NCBI GenBank assembly: GCA_016290135.1
Contig: JAEESW010000024.1
Span: 1-37,288, forward strand
DNA: 37,288 nt
Source of the DNA: a bacterium
GTDB lineage: Bacteria > UBP6 > UBA1177
Direction: 5' to 3'
In this document: positions 1-6,972 of the stretch, one piece after another
How positions within the stretch are numbered: the first letter of the stretch is position 1
Layout: every line of letters begins with the position of its first letter
The notes under the pieces: generated by a model
What the model saw: only the letters and a program-made list of their open reading frames with translations
Databases searched by the model: none
Told to the model about the DNA's origin: nothing
Position numbers and translations under genes: made by a program

Positions 1-2
1 TT

Positions 3-1013
3 GACGATACTGGAGACGAAAAAAAGAGAGATTTTCCGAATATCAGCGAGTTTACCGAGGCTCTGAAAGAAGTTTGTAAAGACAAAGAGTTCGGCGAGCG
101 TCTTCAGGGTGAGTATTCGGGTTCGCTTATCGCCAGATTCGGAAGTCTGGAGAGAGGTGGCAAGGGCGCAATGCTTAACTGCCGGAAATCTATTTTCAAT
201 TTTGAAGAACTCATAGAACAAAAAATCGTTTTCGAGCTTGAAGAGTTGAAAGATCCGGCTGACAAGGCTCTTCTGATGTCGCTGATTTTGATGAAACTGG
301 CTCACGCAGCAAAACTGAAATATAAAGAAAACAAAGATTTCAGGCACATAACGCTTATCGAAGAAGCTCACAGAGTTCTTTCAAAGCCTGAACCAGGTGT
401 TGCCGATTCTAAAAAATACGGAGTGCAGGTTTTTGCCGACATGATTGCTGAAGTCCGCAAGTATGGAGAATCATTTGTGATTACAGACCAGATCCCGGCT
501 CAGCTCACGCCGGAAGTCATCAAAAACACAAACACTAAAATAATTCACAAAATTTTCTCGAAAGACGACAAGGAAATTGTCGGCAGCACAATGTCACTCA
601 ACGACAAGCAGAAAGATTATCTTTCAAAAATGAAAGTCGGCGAGGCTGTCATGTTTTCGCAAGGCTGGGACAAAGCTGTCAATGTGAAGATAAAAATGAC
701 AGATGAAAAACTGCAGGAAGAACCGGATGACAAGAAGGTGTGCGAAAAATGCGCCGACAAGTATCTGCTGAACGAAAGAAGGTTTGTGAAATTTGTTAAT
801 AAAAACTGCAATCAAGACAGCCAAGAGAAAATTCCGAAATTTGAACTGGAAGGAATTGATCAGGCAAAATTTGTCACGCGGTTTGTGGAAAGCTTGGCAA
901 TCACTGCCAAAAAACACAAGGAAGCTGAAAAGTTTATAAAAGACATATTGGAAAGCGGCTTAACAATAAGGGAAGTTCGCGAGAGTGAATTTTATTATTA
1001 TTTTTTCAACTAA
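3..1013 (+). CDS. HerA/DUF87-type ATP-binding protein, C-terminal part (5' end outside window)
   Basis: The reading frame is open from base 3, so the gene enters from the left and only its last 336 codons are visible. The first internal ATG (171) has no convincing ribosome site and is unlikely to be the start. Seen: a Walker B-like LIEEAHRVL followed by a long helix, then ESFVITDQIPAQLTPEVI and NTNTKIIHKI, the order found near the C-terminus of HerA/DUF87 hexameric ATPases (Walker B, sensor strand, arginine-bearing segment). A Cys pair (CEKCADKY) follows, then a helical tail. The family pumps or translocates DNA and in accessory loci often works with a nuclease encoded just upstream; here that region is off the window. 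The next gene starts 10 bases after the stop, so it is probably co-transcribed. The family call is good; the specific role is unknown. Confidence 0.72.
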   Translation, partial: DDTGDEKKRDFPNISEFTEALKEVCKDKEFGERLQGEYSGSLIARFGSLERGGKGAMLNCRKSIFNFEELIEQKIVFELEELKDPADKALLMSLILMKLAHAAKLKYKENKDFRHITLIEEAHRVLSKPEPGVADSKKYGVQVFADMIAEVRKYGESFVITDQIPAQLTPEVIKNTNTKIIHKIFSKDDKEIVGSTMSLNDKQKDYLSKMKVGEAVMFSQGWDKAVNVKIKMTDEKLQEEPDDKKVCEKCADKYLLNERRFVKFVNKNCNQDSQEKIPKFELEGIDQAKFVTRFVESLAITAKKHKEAEKFIKDILESGLTIREVRESEFYYYFFN

Positions 1014-1023
1014 GGAGGAAAAA

Positions 1024-1671
1024 ATGGGATTTTTTATTGGTGTAGGACTGCTTATTCTCGGTATTGCTGCTAAAGCGGCAGCGGCTGTAAAAATTGTTGC
1101 TGCATGTTTGAAAGTTGCAGTTGTGGCTATTCGGACAATGCTGCCGACAATTATTATGATTTATGAACTGCTTAAAGAATTGGGACTTCTTAAAGAAAAC
1201 GAAAAACCTGAAGAAATCGGAGACCGCTGCAAACAGGCAGAGGAAGCCGGAATTGACAGAACTAAATTCAACACTTTTGAAGAGTATGAGAAAGCAATAC
1301 GGGAATTCAAGCTTGATCCCGAAAAATCGAAAAATATAAGCTCTGATGACAAATATCGCTACTTTCTCGGATTTTCATCAATGATGGTTGAGGAAAAGTT
1401 GAGAAATAAATTCGATGACTTTGTAAAATTTGCGAAGTGTCTGACGAAATTCGATGATTTAAAAGTTTTTTCCAAAGAAATTTATGAAACATTCAAAGAG
1501 AAAGACCTTCCTCTCGGCAAGATAGACAACTTCTTCAATAAAGATCTCAAAACATCTGAAGATATCGCGATCGAGAAGGCACTTGTCGAAGCTTGGCAGA
1601 AAAAAGAGCCCGAAAAAACTATAGACGATATCCTCAATGAATTCAAAGAAATGAAAAAATCGGCGGAGTAA
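1024..1671 (+). CDS. Unknown protein with hydrophobic N-terminus
   Basis: 215 residues from the ATG at 1024, chosen because TAAGGAGGAAAAA precedes it directly. The longer reading from 985 would overlap the ATPase and add a poor N-terminus. Residues 1-55 are a long hydrophobic stretch rich in Ala, Val and Ile with a few Lys/Arg, which could form one or two membrane helices or an amphipathic pore-like hairpin. The rest is charged and helical (many Lys, Glu, Asp), probably cytoplasmic. No catalytic motif is recognised. It sits between the HerA-type ATPase and the coiled-coil protein (1 base gap), so it is probably part of the same operon. I do not recognise the family. Confidence 0.7.
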   Translation: MGFFIGVGLLILGIAAKAAAAVKIVAACLKVAVVAIRTMLPTIIMIYELLKELGLLKENEKPEEIGDRCKQAEEAGIDRTKFNTFEEYEKAIREFKLDPEKSKNISSDDKYRYFLGFSSMMVEEKLRNKFDDFVKFAKCLTKFDDLKVFSKEIYETFKEKDLPLGKIDNFFNKDLKTSEDIAIEKALVEAWQKKEPEKTIDDILNEFKEMKKSAE

Positions 1672-1672
1672 A

Positions 1673-2581
1673 ATGAAAACGATATTATTTTTGTTGCAGA
1701 AAGGTCAATTTTCGGCGGTTATAGGCGATAAAAAATGCAATTTGCGTGGCGGAGAATCCATGTCTTTTGTAGAATTCGATTCTGAAAAAATTGTCGAATC
1801 CTTTGAAAATAGTGACTATTTTCTTCAAGACTGTAAAGGTTGGAATGACACGAAACTTTTTATTCTTTATGACAGCGAAAGCGCAAAGTATTTGTTCAAT
1901 ATCATTGACGGTTTTGAGATAAAAAGAATAGCCGCAGAATGCAAAAACTTCTCTTTTCAGATAAAACTTGAGGAAAAAACGATTGATTTGAACGGCAACG
2001 TCGAAGAACTCTTGAAATACCTTGAAAACGGCGATGCAGTCGTAATAGCGGAAAAAGACAAAAAAATTAAGGCTCTGAAAAACGAAATCAAGGAAAAAAA
2101 CGAAACAATCAAGAAACTGGAAAGCGCAAGCTCTGAAAAAGACAAAACAATCTCTAAATTGAACAAACAAGTCGAGAAGCAAAAAGAAGATCTGAAGGAA
2201 ATGCAATCGAATGTAGACCCGTATTCCAAGCTCAATTTCATAGACAAAGGCGATTACATTGAACTGAAAAAGCCGATCGGCACTATCAAAAAGATACAAA
2301 AAGGTTATGTAAGGCGTAACTTTTCAAATGCTGAAAAATATGCAAAGAATCTTGCTTTGGATGGCGGCGGTTGGCGTCTTCCGACGAAAGAAGAACTCAA
2401 AACAATCTATAAAATTAAAGATGTGTGCGGAATCAAAAATGTTGACGGATTATTTTGGTGTTCTAAAAAAAATGTTGTTGATTTTTGTTGCAAGACGAAT
2501 GGGGCACGAGCGTCACTATTTAAATTGAACTTACTGACAACCGATACCTCCAAAAATTATTATGTTCGTTGTGTGAAGTAG
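1673..2581 (+). CDS. Coiled-coil protein with Lcl/DUF1566-like C-terminal domain
   Basis: 302 residues, starting 1 base after the previous stop with GGCGGAG as ribosome site. Three parts are visible: an N-terminal beta-rich region (1-120) with no recognised motif; a Lys/Glu heptad coiled coil at about 127-179; and a C-terminal domain (about 185-302) with GGGWRLPTKEEL (232-242), a Trp-Cys strand and a final YYVRCVK. The WRLPT...VRC pattern is the hallmark of the Lcl/DUF1566 domain, a C-type-lectin-like fold often found at the ends of surface or accessory proteins. No signal peptide is evident, so it probably stays in the cytoplasm with its operon partners. A sensor or binding role for the C-terminal domain is inference. 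Confidence 0.7.
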   Translation: MKTILFLLQKGQFSAVIGDKKCNLRGGESMSFVEFDSEKIVESFENSDYFLQDCKGWNDTKLFILYDSESAKYLFNIIDGFEIKRIAAECKNFSFQIKLEEKTIDLNGNVEELLKYLENGDAVVIAEKDKKIKALKNEIKEKNETIKKLESASSEKDKTISKLNKQVEKQKEDLKEMQSNVDPYSKLNFIDKGDYIELKKPIGTIKKIQKGYVRRNFSNAEKYAKNLALDGGGWRLPTKEELKTIYKIKDVCGIKNVDGLFWCSKKNVVDFCCKTNGARASLFKLNLLTTDTSKNYYVRCVK

Positions 2582-2608
2582 AAAAAGCTAAATTTCAGGA
2601 GAAAAATT

Positions 2609-3595
2609 ATGAGTACTTCATCTGAAATCTTAACCGGTATTATAGCAGCTCTTGTTACAGCGTGGTTTACTAAAAGTTCCACTGACAAAAAAAACTCACT
2701 TCAATATATAACAGACGAACGAAGAAAATGGCGCGACGAAATAAGAAGTGAAACTATAGAGACAGTGGCTTTGCTCAGGAAGTTGGAAACCACAGAATCA
2801 AACGTTTCTTGTTTGAAAAACTTTGACAACCCAAATTATGTTAAACTCCAAAAACATATTGCTTTTTTTGAAACCAGACTAAATCCCATCGATAATGAAG
2901 ACAAAGCAATATTGCGCATTCTAAAAAGTTTTTTGCCGAACGGAAAAAAACAGATTGAAAATCCTATTGAAGAATTTCAAGATGGAATAGCTCTTCTTCT
3001 TAAACATGACTGGGAACGTTCAAAAAATGAGGTTAATAACAAAGGTAAAATCGCTCTCATCATATTTTCATTGATTTTTACAACTCTTCTTTCTTCTCTA
3101 CGTACCATCAAAGGAGACATAGACATTGTCAATTGTGCTTTTTCAGCAAAAATTTTTTTTAATTCAGTCAAAGTTCTTAGAGATACTAATGTGCTGTATT
3201 TAATTGCATTCTTCTTGGATATGGCGTCAATATATTATGCCTTTCAATTGCTTTTGAGATTTTTATCAAGGGATCACAATTTTGTTGTTACAGAGAAAGA
3301 GTCTAAGTTTTTTGAGCTATTCGATGTTCATTTAAGGGTTAGCAGAAAAAAGGAAGAAAATAATTGTATGATCAAAATAAAGCCTGTTTTGTATTGTTCA
3401 ATTTTTGCTTTTACAGTGACTCTATTCTTACTTTATATTCTTGTTCTTTTTTTAGCTTGGCATCTTTGTGAAATAATGACTTGTTGCAATAAAATGACAA
3501 TAATAGTGATATTTTTTACAACATGCATATTCTCTTTGATTGTGTGTAAATTTTGTTGCGATAAAATTGATAAGAATGCAAACAGAGAGGATTGA
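2609..3595 (+). CDS. Multi-spanning membrane protein of unknown function
   Basis: 328 residues; the ATG at 2609 has a good ribosome site (CAGGAGAAAAATT). Hydrophobic segments lie at about 7-21, 148-163, 194-217, 260-285 and 296-315. The first helix is followed by YITDERRKWRDEIR (33-46), a motif I have seen after an N-terminal membrane helix in small accessory membrane proteins, but not one tied to a known activity. The cytoplasmic 45-145 region is charged and helical. The coding sequence is strikingly A+T-rich compared with the housekeeping genes further right, which suggests recent acquisition. It starts 27 bases after the Lcl-domain gene and probably closes the operon. An effector or membrane-anchor role is possible but unproven. 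Confidence 0.7.
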   Translation: MSTSSEILTGIIAALVTAWFTKSSTDKKNSLQYITDERRKWRDEIRSETIETVALLRKLETTESNVSCLKNFDNPNYVKLQKHIAFFETRLNPIDNEDKAILRILKSFLPNGKKQIENPIEEFQDGIALLLKHDWERSKNEVNNKGKIALIIFSLIFTTLLSSLRTIKGDIDIVNCAFSAKIFFNSVKVLRDTNVLYLIAFFLDMASIYYAFQLLLRFLSRDHNFVVTEKESKFFELFDVHLRVSRKKEENNCMIKIKPVLYCSIFAFTVTLFLLYILVLFLAWHLCEIMTCCNKMTIIVIFFTTCIFSLIVCKFCCDKIDKNANRED

Positions 3596-4087
3596 GAACA
3601 TAGAGCAAGAACACTGCATTCATATTGAAGAACTAGAAAAAGCATCTGATTTTTTCCATCAATTCTGAAGTCCTGAAGAAATCTTAAAGCCAAAACACAG
3701 AATAAAAATCCGCAGGATTGAGCGAACCTGTAGTTGAAGAATGTTTCGGCGAAAACAGCCCGAGTAAAACGATAGAGACGAGCATCTTTAAGGTCGTCAG
3801 TAAGCCGCAATTCTACAAATTATGTATGATTTCGGGAATCCATGATGAATCCATAACTTCGAAAGCGAAGCACTGCTTAGCCAAATCTTTGAGTGATGCG
3901 CCGATATGGTAAAGAGTTTGGGGAATGTCCGATTATCCTTTTGTACCTTTTAAAGAGTTGTGAAGATTTTTTTCAAAATAATCTCTGTCTTAAAATATCA
4001 TATATTAAAATATTTTTACTTTTATTTTCGTAAAATTTTATTATAATGCTGTGAAAAATTTGTTGTTTGTAAAAATGTTGGTGGAAT
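3596..4087. other. 492-base stretch without a convincing gene; decayed coding traces
   Basis: A 30-codon frame starting inside the previous gene (3576-3668) reads into ...EELEKASDFFHQF and, past a stop, continues as SPEEILKPKHRIKIRRIER. A 64-codon frame from a TTG at 3718 to 3912 ends ...AKHCLAKSLSDAPIW. Neither has a proper start with a ribosome site, and their amino-acid texture is protein-like only in patches, which suggests the remains of one or more broken genes. The last 150 bases (about 3960-4087) are very A+T-rich and hold the likely promoter of the next gene. No RNA gene or hairpin terminator was found. Confidence 0.3.
4042..4047 (+). promoter_or_regulatory. -10 element (TATAAT) before the DUF1016 gene
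   Basis: A perfect TATAAT lies 40 bases before the ATG at 4088, inside an A+T-rich stretch. No good -35 hexamer is seen at 16-18 bases, so the promoter call rests on the -10 alone. Confidence 0.4.
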
Positions 4088-5071
4088 ATGAATGAAATTG
4101 ACAATAGATTCGATGAAATAGCCAGAATAATCGAAGAAGCCCGCGACACAGCTTATCGCAGGGTGAATGAAGCTTTGATTATAATGTATCGCAGGATAGG
4201 GCGTTTTCTTTCCGAAAAATCAAAAGATGCAAACTACGGTGACGGCTATGTTGATTCTCTTTCAGAATATATTCAAAAACATTTCCCTGGCATTAAAGGT
4301 TTTAACCGACGCGGTCTCTATCGAATGAAGCAGTTTTATGAGATTTATGCAGAAAATGAAAAAGTGTCAGCACTGCTGACACAATTGAGTTGGACCAATC
4401 ATCTGCTTATTATGTCCGGCAGCAAAAGTGATGAAGAACGGGAATTTTATATGCGCCTTGCGGCAAAAGAACATTATAGTTCAAGAGAGCTTGAGCGGCA
4501 GATGGACAGCGGATATTATGAGCGTTATATGCTGTCTCAAGGCAAATTGCTGCCTGACAAGCTGCACTCTCAGGAAAATCCGTTCCTCGACTCGTATGTG
4601 GTGGAATTTCTTAATTTGCCTAAAACATTTCAGGAAAACGACTTCCGTAAAGCTTTGGTGAAGGGAATGCGCAATTTCATTCTCGAATTGGGCAAGGATT
4701 TTTCTTTTGTTGGAGAGGAATATCCGATACAAGTCGGCGGCGATGATTTTCGTATTGATCTGCTGTTTTTTCATCGCACTCTGCACTGTCTTGTGGCAAT
4801 AGAACTGAAAGAGGGAAAATTTAAACCGGAATATGTTTCAAAAATGGATTTTTATTTGGAAGGATTGGACAGACAAGTCAGAAAACATGACGAAAATCCA
4901 AGTGTTGGACTTCTGCTTTGTGCGTCAAAAAATGACGAAGTGGTCGAATATGCCATGAGCCGCACACTCTCTCCGATGATGATAGCTCAGTATCAGTTGC
5001 AGCTGCCGGATAAGAATATCCTGCGCAGAAAATTGCAGGAATTGGCAAATTTACCGAAAATCGAAGAATAA
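4088..5071 (+). CDS. DUF1016/YhcG-family PD-(D/E)XK nuclease
   Basis: 327 residues, the usual family length. The start at 4088 follows a GGTGGA ribosome site. The N-terminal half (about 1-150) is the helical DUF1016_N domain, with the typical ALIIMYRRIGRFLSEK and GFNRRGLYRMKQFYEIY segments and the QLSWTNHLLI motif. The C-terminal half is the PD-(D/E)XK nuclease domain: Asp224 in DDFRIDLLFFH, then Glu239 and Lys241 in VAIELKEGKF, with LEGLDRQVRKHDENPSVGLLLCASK completing the fold. The catalytic triad looks intact. Relatives such as E. coli YhcG are predicted nucleases often found near restriction systems or in accessory islands; no methyltransferase or helicase gene adjoins this one. The gene has its own promoter region and stands alone. 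The family call is firm; the biological role is unknown. Confidence 0.9.
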   Translation: MNEIDNRFDEIARIIEEARDTAYRRVNEALIIMYRRIGRFLSEKSKDANYGDGYVDSLSEYIQKHFPGIKGFNRRGLYRMKQFYEIYAENEKVSALLTQLSWTNHLLIMSGSKSDEEREFYMRLAAKEHYSSRELERQMDSGYYERYMLSQGKLLPDKLHSQENPFLDSYVVEFLNLPKTFQENDFRKALVKGMRNFILELGKDFSFVGEEYPIQVGGDDFRIDLLFFHRTLHCLVAIELKEGKFKPEYVSKMDFYLEGLDRQVRKHDENPSVGLLLCASKNDEVVEYAMSRTLSPMMIAQYQLQLPDKNILRRKLQELANLPKIEE

Positions 5072-5092
5072 TTTTTTCATATTTTTTTGCGT

Positions 5093-5111
5093 TTGGACAT
5101 TATATGCCCAA
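5093..5111 (+). promoter_or_regulatory. Small inverted repeat before the acidic-protein gene
   Basis: TTGGACAT and ATGCCCAA flank a 3-base centre (one G-T pair). It lies just upstream of a TATAAT at 5121-5126 that serves the gene at 5159, so it could be an operator or overlap a weak -35 region. It has no T run after it and is not a typical terminator. Confidence 0.3.
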
Positions 5112-5120
5112 CCAGGCGTT

Positions 5121-5126
5121 TATAAT
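5121..5126 (+). promoter_or_regulatory. -10 element (TATAAT) before the acidic-protein gene
   Basis: Perfect TATAAT 33 bases before the ATG at 5159. The best -35 candidate, TTGGAC at 5093, is too far away (22 bases), so an activator or an imperfect -35 would be needed. Confidence 0.4.
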
Positions 5127-5158
5127 CATTCTCGTCAACTTTTTTTATGGAGGAAATT

Positions 5159-5476
5159 ATGACAAAAAACACAATCAGAAAGAATGAAGAGATGATCATC
5201 GACGCGGTTATTGTTGCAGCAGAGGACGGAAACGAAGTCGTTCCGGACGCATGTGAAAACGAAGACGGAGAAACGGAAGAGTACGGCGAGGAAACCAGCG
5301 GCGGAGAAAACGAGCCGGGTTTGATCGAGAGCATTTTCAATTTCATTGACACGATTAAAAACGATGAGGTGTCACGCGAGATCGCTTTCGAAGAATTCGG
5401 GGAGATGTGCCGCGACGGAATCGACGAACTCTGTGACATTCTTAAAGAATTTCCGAAGATTTTCGAGAAAGAGTAA
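5159..5476 (+). CDS. Small acidic protein, unknown
   Basis: 105 residues. The ATG at 5159 is preferred because ATGGAGGAAATT lies directly before it; the in-frame ATG at 5147 overlaps this ribosome site. The first 20 residues are mixed. Residues about 25-55 are an acidic, Glu/Gly-rich linker. The last 50 residues (PGLIESIFNFIDTIKNDEVSREI...CDILKEFPKIFEKE) look like two or three amphipathic helices. There is no signal peptide, membrane helix or known motif. The gene has its own -10 box and is followed by a hairpin, so it is probably a single-gene unit. It could be a small regulator or partner protein; no function is assigned. Confidence 0.6.
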   Translation: MTKNTIRKNEEMIIDAVIVAAEDGNEVVPDACENEDGETEEYGEETSGGENEPGLIESIFNFIDTIKNDEVSREIAFEEFGEMCRDGIDELCDILKEFPKIFEKE

Positions 5477-5485
5477 GGTCTTTTG

Positions 5486-5520
5486 TGCGGCGGTTTTGAA
5501 AGAATGCCGCCGCAGTTTCT
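5486..5520 (+). terminator. Intrinsic terminator after the acidic-protein gene
   Basis: Stem TGCGGCGG (5486-5493) pairs with CCGCCGCA (5507-5514), 13-base loop, followed by GTTTCT and further T-rich sequence. It starts 10 bases after the stop codon. The T run is interrupted, so strength is uncertain. Confidence 0.6.
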
Positions 5521-5647
5521 TTGTTACAGCTGTTTCGCTCCTGTTCCTCTCGCAATTCCCAAAAAATTGAGTAGAATATGGCGGAAAGCCGGTGTTCTTG
5601 CATAGAAGAGAACGATTCGGCGCAACGGTAAGGAAATTTGGCGGGTC

Positions 5648-6421
5648 ATGCTTGAGATCAAAGATCTTTCAGTCGAAATATCGGGAAAAAAGATAATAGA
5701 GGATATTTCTTTTTCTGCGGAAAATGCGGAAAATATTTCGCTGATAGGGGCAAACGGCGCAGGAAAGACCACTCTTCTGCGTGCTGTATCGTCACTTCTC
5801 AGGCATTCCGGCAGTGTCGCTGCAGACGGGGCCGATATCGTCTCCATGAGTGAGCGGGAGCGGGCGAAACTTATTTCGTTCGTGCCGCAGGGGGCTGAGG
5901 TGACCGGAGATTTCGATGTCGTGCACTTTCTTGAGCTTTCCCGTTATCCTTACAAAAAGCCGTGGGAGAAGATCACTGCTGAAGACAGGTGTGCGATAGA
6001 AAAGGCGATGGAGCTTACTGATACTAAAAAATTCGCGGACAGGAAGATCGGCACTTTGAGCGGCGGAGAGAGGCAGCGTGTCCTTATTGCCGGAGCTATT
6101 GCGCAGGAAAGCGGGATACTGCTTCTTGACGAGCCTTTGACTTATCTCGATCCTGTGCAGCGGATAGGGATCTCCGAGATTATCCGGAAGATCGCAGCCG
6201 GCGGCAGACTTGTGATAACTGTGACGCACGAGATCAACGAGGCGCTCGTTTTTTCGGACAGGATCCTCGCCATGAAGGGGGGAAGGCTCATTTTTGACGG
6301 GACTCCGGCGGAACTTGTGAAAAGCGGGACTCTCGAGACTCTGTTTGACAGCGGATTTATGACTTTCGGGAACCTCAACGGCGGGAAAACTCTCGTCTTT
6401 CCGAAAAACACTCAGGCGTAA
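5648..6421 (+). CDS. ABC transporter ATP-binding protein (siderophore/cobalamin-type)
   Basis: 257 residues, complete. Walker A is GANGAGKTT (34-42), the Q-loop is ISFVPQG, the signature is LSGGERQRVLIAGAIAQ (from about 137), Walker B is ILLLDEPLTYLDP, and the switch histidine is in VTHEINEAL. The sequence is closest in style to the FecE/FhuC/BtuD group that energises uptake of iron-siderophore or cobalamin through a paired permease. No permease or binding protein gene is next to it in the window: a small acidic gene lies upstream behind a terminator and nadD converges from the right, overlapping by 10 bases at the stop codons. The substrate is therefore open. The ribosome site is weak (AAGGAAATTTGGCGGGTC). 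Confidence 0.88.
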   Translation: MLEIKDLSVEISGKKIIEDISFSAENAENISLIGANGAGKTTLLRAVSSLLRHSGSVAADGADIVSMSERERAKLISFVPQGAEVTGDFDVVHFLELSRYPYKKPWEKITAEDRCAIEKAMELTDTKKFADRKIGTLSGGERQRVLIAGAIAQESGILLLDEPLTYLDPVQRIGISEIIRKIAAGGRLVITVTHEINEALVFSDRILAMKGGRLIFDGTPAELVKSGTLETLFDSGFMTFGNLNGGKTLVFPKNTQA

Positions 6422-6972
6422 AGCCCGTTTTTTCTGATATATCCGGATATCCCGGCGGGAAGAAAAATGTCGGGATCCTTTCCTTCTTTTATCATCGTTT
6501 TGATCATCGTGCTCGATATGTCGGGAAGGGAAAATCCGTCTTTTTCATCTTCTCCGCGGCCGATGACTACGATCTCGCGGCACATTTCCTCGATCTTGTC
6601 GAAATCTTTCCATTTTTTGCGGACTTTCCAGTTGTCAGAGCCGATGAGCAGCGAAAAATCGTTCTCGGGAAAGTTCTTTTTGAGGTATGTGATGACATCA
6701 ACGGTGTAAGCGACCTCAAGCCCCGTCTTTCTTTCGGTGTCGAGGACTTTCACTCTTGTCCCGAAAGGTCTCGCCATGATGCGGCACATTTCAAGACGCG
6801 TGTCGAAGTCGCCCGGACGGAAGCCGAAAGGGTGGGAAAAACTCGGGATCACCCAGACTTCATCGAAACCGTATTTCTCAAGAGCCAGAAATATGCTGAG
6901 CTGGTGTCCCAGGTGCGGCGGGTCAAATTTGCCGCCGAAAACAGCTGTATTTTTTCGCGATGAGATGCTCAT
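6412..6972 (-). CDS. nadD: Nicotinate-nucleotide adenylyltransferase NadD
   Basis: 186 residues. It joins nicotinate mononucleotide and ATP to give deamido-NAD in NAD synthesis. Seen: the nucleotidyltransferase signature GGKFDPPHLGH (13-23), which matches the family GGxFDPxHxGH, a later IGSDNW strand that binds the nucleotide, and the ISSTMIK motif near the C-terminus (family ISSTxIR, here with Lys for Arg). Length fits the family. The start overlaps the stop of the upstream unknown gene by 4 bases (ATGA type), marking it as the last gene of the prmA operon. Its end overlaps the convergent ABC gene by 10 bases. A related adenylyltransferase of NMN type is possible but less likely. Confidence 0.85.
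   Translation of the reverse strand: MSISSRKNTAVFGGKFDPPHLGHQLSIFLALEKYGFDEVWVIPSFSHPFGFRPGDFDTRLEMCRIMARPFGTRVKVLDTERKTGLEVAYTVDVITYLKKNFPENDFSLLIGSDNWKVRKKWKDFDKIEEMCREIVVIGRGEDEKDGFSLPDISSTMIKTMIKEGKDPDIFLPAGISGYIRKNGLYA

Noticed and set aside
3433-3810. 125-codon minus-strand frame across the end of the membrane-protein gene
   Set aside because: Cys/Phe-rich image of the A+T-rich sense strand, no ribosome site.
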